Shown: positions 8,318 through 15,746 of the stretch, piece after piece
How the letters are laid out: each line of letters begins with the position of its first letter
Position numbering within the stretch: the stretch's first letter is position 1
NCBI RefSeq assembly: GCF_009908315.1
Contig: NZ_JAAATW010000008.1
Coordinates: 1 to 53,218, forward strand
From: Paragemmobacter ruber
GTDB lineage: Bacteria > Pseudomonadota > Alphaproteobacteria > Rhodobacterales > Rhodobacteraceae
Reading direction: 5' to 3'
Length of the DNA stretch: 53,218 nt
Notes under the pieces: model-generated
Databases searched by the model: none
Seen by the model: only the letters and a program-made list of their open reading frames with translations
Told to the model about the DNA's origin: nothing
Translations under genes and position numbers: made by a program

Positions 8318-8580
8318 TGGCCGCCCCGCATCGCCCCGCCCGGCGCCCTGCGGTCGATCCCGCCTGGCGCGCGCAGCGCTTGGCTGAGGCGCGCACCGTC
8401 GTCGCCAATGTCGCGCGCCATTCCGACCACCTCGTCCGCCTCGCCTGTCAGGTGCTGACCACCCACGGACAGTCGGAACGGGAACGCCGCGATGCGCGCG
8501 CCCTGCTCTTCGCGATCGAGGCTCGATGCCCGGCCCGCCATCGCCGCGCGCAGGCCCTCGATCCTGAGGTCCGCCGATGA
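8317..8580 (+). CDS. Small conserved early protein, unknown
   Basis: This 87-residue basic, helical protein (PAWRAQRLAEARTVVANVAR, then a second helix around DARALLFAIEARC) starts at an ATG overlapping the previous stop (TGATG) and ends with a TGA overlapping the next start. I do not recognise a domain. The strict overlaps on both sides are the main evidence that it is translated. An open frame extending upstream to 8182 is a shadow of the previous gene. Confidence 0.65.
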   Translation: MAAPHRPARRPAVDPAWRAQRLAEARTVVANVARHSDHLVRLACQVLTTHGQSERERRDARALLFAIEARCPARHRRAQALDPEVRR

Positions 8581-8972
8581 AGCGCCGTGGCACCCCCGAG
8601 GCCGATCTTCAGCGCGCGGTCGTGCAGGCGCTGCGCATCGCCCTGCCCCGCTCCGCCATCATCCATCACTGCGCCAACGAGGTCACCGAGGCCGGGCCCC
8701 GCGGGGCCAAGCGCCAGGCGATCCTCGTCGGCATGGGCGTCCATGCCGGGTTCGCCGATCTGATGGTCCTGTGCGAGGGCCGTGTCCTGTTCCTCGAACT
8801 GAAGGCGCCGAACGGGCGATTGCGGCCGGAGCAGGAGGCGTTTCGCGATGCCGTGCAGGCGCAGGGGTTCGGCTGGGCGCTGGTGCGCAGCCTCGACGAC
8901 GCCCTGGGCGCGCTCGCCGATTGCGGTTTCACAACGCGCATCGCCCCTGCCCCGCGGAGGCCCGCGCCATGA
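8577..8972 (+). CDS. VRR-NUC domain nuclease
   Basis: The 131-residue protein has the PD-(D/E)XK core of VRR-NUC nucleases: GFADLMVL with Asp61, then VLFLELKAPNG with Glu74 and Lys76, then a conserved LRPEQEAF helix. Phage VRR-NUC proteins are thought to act as structure-specific nucleases (Holliday junction or flap processing) in replication and recombination. It starts at ATGA overlapping the upstream stop and is followed by the replication protein with the same kind of overlap. Confidence 0.9.
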   Translation: MKRRGTPEADLQRAVVQALRIALPRSAIIHHCANEVTEAGPRGAKRQAILVGMGVHAGFADLMVLCEGRVLFLELKAPNGRLRPEQEAFRDAVQAQGFGWALVRSLDDALGALADCGFTTRIAPAPRRPAP

Positions 8973-9976
8973 GCCACGAGGCCACCAACTGGGCCATCAA
9001 GCAGCGCGGGCTGAAGCCCACGACCAAGATCGTGCTCTGGCACCTCTGCGACCGGTTCAACCCGGATTACGGTTGCTTTCCCTCGCAGGACCGGCTGGCG
9101 CATGACTGCGAGATCAGCCGCTCGACGCTGAACGATCACCTTGGGCAGCTGGAGGCCGTGGGCCTGTTGCGGCGCGTGCCGCGACTCGATCCCGTGACCA
9201 AGCGCCAGCTGCCGACCCGCTACATCCTGGGGTTCGAACCGGGCTTCACACCCGTGGCTGTGGTGCCGTGTCCGGAAATCGGACACGGAGAAACCGCGGA
9301 TGCAGAAAGCCCCGACATGGCAGAGGGTTCGCCCATGAATGCCGCGGCCGTCGCCCTGCCGTGTCCGGATTTCGGACACGGGGTTGACGCCGGAGCCGTG
9401 TCCGATTTTCCGGCCGAGCCGTGTCCGGAAAGTGCCGAAAGCCGTGTCCGGAATTCGGACACTAACCCTGTAAGGGAACCTCTAAGGGAACCAGTAAAGG
9501 AGGAGGAGGGCGCGCAAGCGCGAGCGGCGATTTCCGATGAGGTTTTCGGGAAACTGCTCACAGCGCTGGGCCTCGATCCCACCGCGCTGCCCGGCTGGTG
9601 GCAAGGCTGGCCGCCCCGGCTGCATGTCCAGCGCTGGCGAGACGAACTTGGCCTGACCGAGGCGGAGATCATCGCCGCGGCCGAGGCCAGCCGCCAGGAA
9701 CACCCCGAACCACCCGATGGGCCGAAGGCGCTGGACCGCGCCATGCAACGCGCCGCCCAACGCAAGGTCGAGGATGCCGGGCGCAAACGGCGCAAGCCCA
9801 AGACACCCCCTGCCCCGGCTGCGAAGCCGATCACCGACCTCCCCGCCTTCTATGCCGATCTGGTCAACTCCGACCGCTACCTGCCGGTCAGCGCGATCAG
9901 CAACACGATGCGCGATGCCATGCTGGCCCGGGGGCTGGTCACGGCCGAACGCCTGCGCGAGCGCGGGGTGCGGTGA
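8969..9976 (+). CDS. Phage replication initiator-like winged-HTH protein
   Basis: The 335-residue protein has an N-terminal helix-turn-helix domain: GLKPTTKIVLWHLCDRF, CFPSQDRLAHDCEISRSTLN, and LGQLEAVGLLRRV, residues about 13-75. A low-complexity linker (about 95-180) follows, then a C-terminal helical region. This resembles lambda O and helix-turn-helix replication proteins. The linker is encoded by DNA packed with GTGTCCG-based palindromes and a TAAGGGAACC tandem repeat, as in phages whose origin lies inside the initiator gene. The ATG at 8969 overlaps the VRR-NUC stop. A much longer open frame from 8492 is rejected because it covers the VRR-NUC gene. Confidence 0.8.
   Translation: MSHEATNWAIKQRGLKPTTKIVLWHLCDRFNPDYGCFPSQDRLAHDCEISRSTLNDHLGQLEAVGLLRRVPRLDPVTKRQLPTRYILGFEPGFTPVAVVPCPEIGHGETADAESPDMAEGSPMNAAAVALPCPDFGHGVDAGAVSDFPAEPCPESAESRVRNSDTNPVREPLREPVKEEEGAQARAAISDEVFGKLLTALGLDPTALPGWWQGWPPRLHVQRWRDELGLTEAEIIAAAEASRQEHPEPPDGPKALDRAMQRAAQRKVEDAGRKRRKPKTPPAPAAKPITDLPAFYADLVNSDRYLPVSAISNTMRDAMLARGLVTAERLRERGVR
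9266..9492 (+). repeat. Iteron-like palindromes inside the replication gene, putative origin
   Basis: CCGTGTCCG occurs at 9266, 9359, 9396, 9419 and 9442. At 9266-9288 and 9359-9381 it pairs with CGGACACGG across a 5-bp spacer, giving perfect 9-bp inverted arms. At 9442-9462 the arms are 7 bp. The other two are half-sites. The last three copies are exactly 23 bp apart. They are followed by tandem TAAGGGAACC at 9471 and 9483, which is richer in A/T. This is the layout of a lambda-type replication origin within the initiator gene. Confidence 0.65.
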
Positions 9977-11049
9977 ATGGCATGGTGTCACGTCCCCGGC
10001 ACGGACTCTCCCTCTGCGCAGGCGGCGGAGGCCTTGATCTGGGCCTCATGCTCGCCGAACCCGGCTATCACACCCGCGCCTTCGTCGAGTGGGAGGACTG
10101 GCCAAGGGCGGTCCTCATCGCCGCGCAAGCAGCCGGATACTTCGCCCCGGCCCCGATCTGGACCGATCTGCGCAGCTTCGACGCCCGCCCCTTCCGCGGC
10201 GCGTTCGGTGCGGTCCTCGCAGGCTATCCCTGCCAGCCTTTCAGCGCGGCCGGAAAGCGCGGCGGCGTCGATGATCCCCGCCACCTCTGGCCCGACGTTG
10301 CCCGCGTCATCGGCGAATGCCGCCCGGAATGGGTCTTCCTGGAAAACGTCGCCGGTCACGTTACCCTCGGCCTCGAGACCGTCCTGCGAGAGCTTTGGGG
10401 ATTGGGCTACACGCCTGCGGCGGGCCTGTTCTCGTCGGCAGAGGTCGGCGCGCCGCATGAGCGGCTGCGGATCTTCATCCTGGCCCACACCGATGAGCCT
10501 GCATCCCGGCACCGGCAGCTACAACCCGGCCGGGAACAGCGACTTCACGAGGAAGGCCGAGGCGCTGGCGCTGGGCATCGCGAAGGCCCTGCCAAACCAC
10601 TGGCCGACTCCGGCGGCGCAGAACTGGAAGGGCAGCAGCGAGGCCAGCATCACCCGCACCGATGGCAAGTCCCGGATGGACCTGCTGCACTACCGGGCGG
10701 AGCAGGGCTTCATCCGCCCGGCCCCAGTGATTTCGCCGGATGGGCCGCGGTCCTCGCCACACGCCCCGATCTCGCGCCCGCTCTGGGCTTCGATGATTGC
10801 CTCGCATGGGCGCGTCGCCTCGCGGCGGATCCTGAAGGGCCGGTCGCGGCGGCGGCTGAACCCGCTCTTCGTCGGATGGCTGATGGGCTGGCCCATCGGG
10901 CACGCGCTCTGCGCCTGCTCGGCAACGGAGTTCACCCTCTGGCAGCGGCACATGCGTGGCGCTCTCTCGCAGCTGCCCACGGCATCGGGCCCGTGGATCT
11001 GGCGGCCGACGGATGCCGCCCAGCGCCCGGCCCAGATGGATTTTCTTGA
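9973..11049 (+). CDS. Phage DNA (cytosine-5) methyltransferase
   Basis: The 358-residue protein starts at GTG 9973 (overlapping the upstream TGA; ATG 9982 is an alternative). It carries motif I (LSLCAGGGGLDLGL, 12-25), motif IV (AGYPCQPFSAAGKRGG, Cys87), motif VI (FLENVAGH), motif VIII (GAPHERLRIFILA) and motif X (LRLLGNGVHPLAAAHA). Phage-encoded orphan C5 methyltransferases usually protect phage DNA from host restriction. The target-recognition part (about 175-260) is poorly conserved in appearance. From 10493 the same DNA also encodes a second plausible gene in another frame. Confidence 0.88.
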   Translation: MNGMVSRPRHGLSLCAGGGGLDLGLMLAEPGYHTRAFVEWEDWPRAVLIAAQAAGYFAPAPIWTDLRSFDARPFRGAFGAVLAGYPCQPFSAAGKRGGVDDPRHLWPDVARVIGECRPEWVFLENVAGHVTLGLETVLRELWGLGYTPAAGLFSSAEVGAPHERLRIFILAHTDEPASRHRQLQPGREQRLHEEGRGAGAGHREGPAKPLADSGGAELEGQQRGQHHPHRWQVPDGPAALPGGAGLHPPGPSDFAGWAAVLATRPDLAPALGFDDCLAWARRLAADPEGPVAAAAEPALRRMADGLAHRARALRLLGNGVHPLAAAHAWRSLAAAHGIGPVDLAADGCRPAPGPDGFS

Positions 11050-11065
11050 AGGATTGCAGCCATGA
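10493..11065 (+). CDS. Overprinted phage gene inside the methyltransferase 3' half
   Basis: In the +1 frame relative to the methyltransferase, an ATG at 10493 opens a 190-residue protein. It begins MSLHPGTGSYNPAGNSDF, contains NHWPTPAAQNWKG, and ends with RRRLNPLFVGWLMGWPIGHA and a SATEFTLWQRHMRGALSQLP block. These segments match, from memory, those of phage proteins annotated as methyltransferase-related. Its TGA overlaps the ATG of the next gene (ATGA at 11062), the same coupling seen at every other junction of this operon, whereas the methyltransferase frame stops 12 bases short. Both frames therefore look real. It could instead be the remnant of an alternative C-terminus. Confidence 0.6.
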   Translation: MSLHPGTGSYNPAGNSDFTRKAEALALGIAKALPNHWPTPAAQNWKGSSEASITRTDGKSRMDLLHYRAEQGFIRPAPVISPDGPRSSPHAPISRPLWASMIASHGRVASRRILKGRSRRRLNPLFVGWLMGWPIGHALCACSATEFTLWQRHMRGALSQLPTASGPWIWRPTDAAQRPAQMDFLEGLQP

Positions 11066-11760
11066 GTTTCCACGGCCGCGTCAGCGGCACCAAGGTCAAA
11101 CGCGCGCTGGGCGTGCAGGCGGCGCTGGAATGGGCGTTCCGGATCGAACAGGCGCAGCTGGAACTGCCGCTGCCCCCGGACGTCACCGAGGAAGGCTTCG
11201 GCTTCGGCCTGGAATACGTCCTGCTGCAGCGCGCCGTGCTTGGCTGCAAGATCGATGGCGGCCAGCACAAGATCGGCGGCTACACCCACGAGGATGCCGA
11301 AGTTATCGCCGCCACCGTCGCCGGGATCCCCGACAGCCTCGGCGGCAAGCGCATGGCGATCCGCATCGCCGAACTTGCTCGCGCCGGGCTGACCCCGGAC
11401 TGGATGCCTGGTGCCGTCCCGCGCTGCGTGCCGACCATCGTCAAGCAGAACCAGCACGGCACGCATGCGGGGGCCATCGTCGTCGGCACTGAGCGCATCC
11501 GCGTGCGTGGCGCGGGTGCGCGCGCCACATGGAAGACCATCGACATCTTGGCATGTCCGGTCACGTTCTCGCCCCATCCACAACAGATCGAGGCCGCCCG
11601 GCGCGGCTATGACGACTGGTGGCAGGCGCTGGGCTGGGTCCGCGAGGGACTGATCGCGGGCGGGATGCTGCGGGAGGTCGAGGTGACGGCGGCGATGCCG
11701 AGGGCGCGGCCTTGGCTGCCTTCGCAGCCCGAACCAGTGTCACCGCCTATGCAAACTTGA
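11062..11760 (+). CDS. Conserved phage protein of unknown function, last early-operon gene
   Basis: This 232-residue protein has no domain that I can name. The middle contains AIRIAELARAGLTPDWMPG and a GAIVVGTERIRVRGAG strand-rich segment. The end has a helical DDWWQALGWVREGLIAGGM. It starts at ATGA overlapping the overprinted gene stop. It ends 14 bp inside the convergent GmrSD gene, so the low-GC cargo was joined right at its 3' end. The position after the replication and methylation genes suggests an early DNA-metabolism role, which is inference. Confidence 0.75.
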   Translation: MSFHGRVSGTKVKRALGVQAALEWAFRIEQAQLELPLPPDVTEEGFGFGLEYVLLQRAVLGCKIDGGQHKIGGYTHEDAEVIAATVAGIPDSLGGKRMAIRIAELARAGLTPDWMPGAVPRCVPTIVKQNQHGTHAGAIVVGTERIRVRGAGARATWKTIDILACPVTFSPHPQQIEAARRGYDDWWQALGWVREGLIAGGMLREVEVTAAMPRARPWLPSQPEPVSPPMQT

Positions 11761-13804
11761 TGAAGAGCTCCTCTTCCATCCCCAATTCAGATAAGGCCAG
11801 CTTCATTCGTTCAAACTTGTTGGTGGAGTCGATGTTGCCCTCGACGAAATATCCTTCCGCCACCCGAACGGCTTGCCGCAGCGTATCAGGCTCAGACGTC
11901 AGCTGTATGCGTTCACCAAGCTTGGTGCCCTGAAACGCCTCGGGCTGAAGCACCAAAAGCTGTTCAAGTACCTCGACGTACAGCTTGGCTACTTGCGTCA
12001 CATTCAAGCGGGCACCAAGGAACACGGCATACTCCAGGCGCTTGAAACGGGGCTCCTCTGCATCGAAAATGTTGATCTCATCTCCGTTCGTCTCTGCGAC
12101 GACTTCGATGGCTGGCGCAGGCCAGACCTCCAGAAAGCGCTTTGCGATACGATCTGCCCGGGCTTCGACCTGCTTGACGCCCCACCCGTCGAGGGCCTGA
12201 AGGTCGCGGTTGAGCCAAAGGCGACTGAACCGGTAACCCTGTTCGCCACCGTCTTCATTCATGTCCCGCTTGTCGACGAAGAGCTTGTTCCCCAAACGGC
12301 CGTTGTTCCCAGACAGCGTGAGGTTTCCAATCGTGTTGAGGTACTTCTCGCCGAGCAAGGCGTATTCGTCAGCGGCCAGAGTACTTCGCCATGCAGGCTC
12401 TGGGTTCTGCGGGAAGATATGCTCGACGGTGATTCCAGGAACCGTGACGTCCACCAGTTCCCTGTTGTTGTGGTTTTCCAAGCGGTCGAAGAAGTATGTC
12501 CTCGTCCGGCTTTTCGTGCTGTAGATGTCCTTCTCCCGCAACATCGCGATTACCTCGGCGTCCCGCGGGAAGCGCTGGCTGCCGCCGCGTTGCATCAAGG
12601 AACGTTCGATCGATATCAGATACTCTGCGGGGTCCACCCGGTCGTACAAACTCATGAAAATTTTGTTCAAGGCGTTTGTCGGCAAGCTTAGGATGAACCG
12701 GCGCCAGACGTAGCTCTGAACCAGCCGCAGGACGGCCGCGAACACGTCGCGGGAGATGATCCCGGCGGTGAAATCCCGATAGACTGGCATCAGAAACGGG
12801 AAGGCCACGTTGACCTCCAGCGTCCGGATGTAGCCCAGCTCGCGTCGGATCTCGGGGTCGCTTTCAAGGTCAGGGTTCAGCAGGCGCGCGTAGACATGGG
12901 AGAATTCGCGCAGCTCTTCGAGGGCATCCATAAGGTCGGCCGAGTTCGGCACTGGGTAGCGTTCCTTGAACTTGGCATAGACTGCCCCCTTGTTCGGAAT
13001 ATCCTTCTGCTTCAGCGTCAGAAAATCACGGATGAAATCTGACACTCGGCTCTCGTTCACCTCTCGATTCCGGGCGTTCGCCTCAATGGGCTCCCAGAAC
13101 TTCCGGAAAACCTGCTCCTGCTCCTTCCGGGGCAATCCCATCAAAATGTAATTTCTGATCAGATCAGCCTGCGACAGCTCAAGGCCCGTCGAATTCAGGC
13201 TTTCGAAGATCCGCTGCGGATTGTCCTTCTGTCGATCGAGTGCGATGTCGACAAAGATCAGCTTCGACACGCCGCGCAGAACGACATCGAAATTGGGATC
13301 AGTTATGCGCGCTTGGAAGAAGCGGAAGTTTTCGATGAGCCGGGAATAGCCGCTCGCCTTGATCGCTTCTTTCGGATCCATGATCTGCGCCAGGGCCACC
13401 TTGTTGTTGTCAGTGGGCTTCAGCTTCAGTTTCTCGGCGTCTTCGGCGAATTCGTTGATCAAATAGGTCTTGTAAATGCGCTGGGCTTGCTGGTCCTTCC
13501 CCGTCGCCATAGCGTGCCGGTAAAGCGCTATGAAAATCAACGTCAGGGTGGTGAGGCGCTGCTGCCCGTCGATGATCGTCAGTTCGCGAAGACCCGAAGC
13601 CGTGTAAACGTCGTCATGGACATAGACGATGCTGCCGATGAAATGCCCTGACTGGGTGTCGTCTGCGCCGATAGCCAGGATATCGTTGAACAGCTGCTGG
13701 CACTGCACCCGGGTCCAGTCGTAGTTCCGTTGGTAGACGGGGATGGCGAAAGCTGTCTCGCTGCTGGCCAAGAATCGGTCGATGCGGGTTTCGGCAGCTT
13801 TCAT
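11747..13804 (-). CDS. GmrSD-type (DUF262/DUF1524) type IV restriction protein
   Basis: This 685-residue single-chain protein has the DUF262 half, with IPVYQRNYDW (21-30) and the nucleotide-binding signature IIDGQQRLTTL (77-87). It also has the DUF1524 half, with the HNH-like VEHIFPQNPEP (460-470) and a later NTIGNLTLSGNNG. GmrSD enzymes cut modified (for example glucosyl-hydroxymethylcytosine) phage DNA, using NTP binding by the GmrS-like half. It is transcribed on its own toward the early operon and overlaps the last early gene by 14 bp. Base composition is a little lower in GC than the phage genes. Members of this family vary in substrate, so the target here is unknown. Confidence 0.88.
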   Translation of the reverse strand: MKAAETRIDRFLASSETAFAIPVYQRNYDWTRVQCQQLFNDILAIGADDTQSGHFIGSIVYVHDDVYTASGLRELTIIDGQQRLTTLTLIFIALYRHAMATGKDQQAQRIYKTYLINEFAEDAEKLKLKPTDNNKVALAQIMDPKEAIKASGYSRLIENFRFFQARITDPNFDVVLRGVSKLIFVDIALDRQKDNPQRIFESLNSTGLELSQADLIRNYILMGLPRKEQEQVFRKFWEPIEANARNREVNESRVSDFIRDFLTLKQKDIPNKGAVYAKFKERYPVPNSADLMDALEELREFSHVYARLLNPDLESDPEIRRELGYIRTLEVNVAFPFLMPVYRDFTAGIISRDVFAAVLRLVQSYVWRRFILSLPTNALNKIFMSLYDRVDPAEYLISIERSLMQRGGSQRFPRDAEVIAMLREKDIYSTKSRTRTYFFDRLENHNNRELVDVTVPGITVEHIFPQNPEPAWRSTLAADEYALLGEKYLNTIGNLTLSGNNGRLGNKLFVDKRDMNEDGGEQGYRFSRLWLNRDLQALDGWGVKQVEARADRIAKRFLEVWPAPAIEVVAETNGDEINIFDAEEPRFKRLEYAVFLGARLNVTQVAKLYVEVLEQLLVLQPEAFQGTKLGERIQLTSEPDTLRQAVRVAEGYFVEGNIDSTNKFERMKLALSELGMEEELFIKFA

Positions 13805-13988
13805 GCAGTGGCTCCAGATTGCTCATGTTTTCTGGACCCTACGTGATTGATGGCATCGAGTCACCAGCTCGGCCGCCTGTTGGATCACGGTAAAGGTCGT
13901 CGGCGGCAATGCCGCCGCCGTCTCGAGGAAATCGAGGCTTGCCAAATGACACCCGTCGACCATGCTGGCGGCAGAAGAAGGGAGCGTC

Positions 13989-14402
13989 ATGCGCCGCGCA
14001 TCGGTTCCATCAGTTTCGAAGCAACCCGACTTCCCCGTCATCACGGACGAGGAAGCAGCGGCCCTCGCGCGCACCACCGTCAACCTGTTCCACGCCTGGG
14101 TCCTGACGGATGGCGAGGCGCGCGTGCTGCTCGGCGACATGGACGAGCATACATGGGAGCGCTGGAAGACTGGCGACATCGGTCCGATCGACCGTGACCT
14201 TCGAGCGAGGATGGCAATCCTGATGGGCATCCACAAGGCGTTAAGGTACCTCTTCACCGAGCCTGGCCGCGGCTACACATGGGTCTGCAAGCCAAACGCG
14301 GCCTTCGGAGGGCACAGCGCGCTGGACATCATGATGCGCGGCGAGGCCACCGACCTGATAAACCTTCGCAACTATTTGGATAGGGAACTGCTGAGTTTCT
14401 GA
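13989..14402 (+). CDS. Xre/MbcA/ParS-type antitoxin without visible toxin
   Basis: The 137-residue protein has an N-terminal Xre-like helical part (DGEARVLLGDMDEHTWERWK). Its C-terminus, FGGHSALDIMMRGEATDLIN, is the ParS/MbcA toxin-binding signature of RES-Xre modules. The ATG at 13989 follows AAGGGAG. A RES-family toxin gene normally overlaps or follows, but neither side encodes one: upstream is the divergent GmrSD gene, downstream a 289-bp gap (14403-14691) with no gene I can support. It may be a solitary immunity gene against a chromosomal toxin, or the survivor of a decayed pair. Confidence 0.8.
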   Translation: MRRASVPSVSKQPDFPVITDEEAAALARTTVNLFHAWVLTDGEARVLLGDMDEHTWERWKTGDIGPIDRDLRARMAILMGIHKALRYLFTEPGRGYTWVCKPNAAFGGHSALDIMMRGEATDLINLRNYLDRELLSF

Positions 14403-14691
14403 GGGCTCCTACGATACCATCAGCCCATCATGACAGCGACGTCTCGGCCGGTTGCAGCCCTCTGCAGGCATGGAGAGAAGTCTCTCCCTCGCTGCCAGTC
14501 AGCAGCCGTACGACACTTGTCGGTGTTGAAAGTTTCGACTAGGAAAGGAAGGCTACCCTTAGTGCATCGCACGCCATTGGCCACATTCTGTTGCTTGGAC
14601 GCGGACGGTTGACGCAAGTAGAATTAACTGAATTGTGAGCCAACCATGACACGATGGAACAGTTCGCCCAGACCCGAGAAGGTAAGAAACT

Positions 14692-15726
14692 TTGGTTGAC
14701 TGCATCAGTATCTTCTCTGGCGCCGGGGGCTTGGATGCAGGTGCACAGCAAGCTGGTGCGCGGATTGTTGCAGCGATCGAGATCGATCATGATTCTGCAG
14801 AAACGCTCCGGCAAAATGGTATTGGCCTCGAACAGAACGTCCTAGAAATCGACATTCGTCAGGTTGACTTCACTCAATGGCGTCAACAAGCCCCAAGTAT
14901 TCTGATCGGCGGCCCGCCTTGCCAGCCGTTCTCGAAGAACGGTTACTGGGTGCGCAATGACAATCGTCTGATCGCCGATGATCCACGAAACATGCTGGGT
15001 CAATTCCTTCGTGCTGTCAGCGAAATGCAACCGTCAGGCTTTCTCTTCGAAAACGTTGACAGCATACTTCACCCTACGAACAAGTCATCACTCGACGGCT
15101 TCTTGGCCGTGGCAGAAGAACTTGGTTACACTTGTACATTGTTCAGGGCCAATGCATTGGACTTTGGCATCCCACAGCGCCGACGGAGGGTCTTTGTGTT
15201 CGGTATTCGTGGGAAGCACGCACAACTGCCTGATCCGCGGCCGACCCACACCGATCCAGTCGACCACAAGCGCAACGCCGATTTACCCCACTATGAGGGC
15301 GTTGGCAGGTTCATATTGCCGTTTGCCGGAGAAGCTTTCCGCGAACCGCAAGAGGACGCTTCTGCGGGAACGTATTTCGAGGAACTGCTCAACGTCCCTC
15401 CTGGAAAGAACTATATCGCACTCTCATCACTAGAACACTATTCCGGGCGAACTTTTCGTTCTGGCGGTCGCTTCTGGAACTTCTTGTTCAAACTGCACCC
15501 CGAGATGCCTTCGATTACCATCGCTGCCCAACCTGGACCATGGGTGGGTCCTTTCCACTGGGAAAACCGTCGGCTGCGAGTCCCAGAGATTGCCGCGATA
15601 CAGACATTCCCGGAGGGCTATCGCTTCTTTGGCAGTCGACGCTCGGTGCAACGTCAGATCGGCAACGCAGTGCCGACGCTGTTGGGTCGCAGGATGATCG
15701 AACATCTCTTGAACCACCTTTCCTAA
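14692..15726 (+). CDS. DNA (cytosine-5) methyltransferase of the LlaJI-like operon
   Basis: The 344-residue C5 methyltransferase has motif I ISIFSGAGGLDAG (5-17), motif IV GGPPCQPFSKNG (catalytic Cys77), motif VI FLFENVDS, motif VIII IPQRRRRVFVFG and motif X QIGNAVPTLLGRRM. The frame begins at a TTG (14692) after GAGAAGG; no in-frame ATG lies upstream. It is the first gene of an operon of four (15747, 17202 and 18818 follow with gaps of about 20 bp and one overlap). GC content is visibly lower than in the phage genes, marking the operon as separately acquired. Its likely role is protection of one strand of the restriction site. Confidence 0.92.
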   Translation: MVDCISIFSGAGGLDAGAQQAGARIVAAIEIDHDSAETLRQNGIGLEQNVLEIDIRQVDFTQWRQQAPSILIGGPPCQPFSKNGYWVRNDNRLIADDPRNMLGQFLRAVSEMQPSGFLFENVDSILHPTNKSSLDGFLAVAEELGYTCTLFRANALDFGIPQRRRRVFVFGIRGKHAQLPDPRPTHTDPVDHKRNADLPHYEGVGRFILPFAGEAFREPQEDASAGTYFEELLNVPPGKNYIALSSLEHYSGRTFRSGGRFWNFLFKLHPEMPSITIAAQPGPWVGPFHWENRRLRVPEIAAIQTFPEGYRFFGSRRSVQRQIGNAVPTLLGRRMIEHLLNHLS

Positions 15727-15746
15727 CGAACGTGGGAGTTTCGTGA

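Noticed and set aside
8492-8968. Upstream extension of the replication protein frame
   Set aside because: It overlaps the well-supported VRR-NUC gene, and the ATGA overlap at 8969 gives a better start.
9241-9500. CRISPR-like spaced repeats in the replication gene
   Set aside because: The repeat units are 9-23 bp, unevenly spaced and within a coding gene; they fit iterons and not a CRISPR array. No cas gene is present.
9598-9972. Upstream extension of the phage C5 methyltransferase frame
   Set aside because: It is a shadow of the replication gene; the methyltransferase fold begins after 9973.
14403-14691. Small open frames on both strands between the antitoxin and the C5 methyltransferase
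   Set aside because: Neither has a ribosome site or any recognisable feature; TTGACG at 14609 with a weak downstream -10 is too poor to call a promoter.
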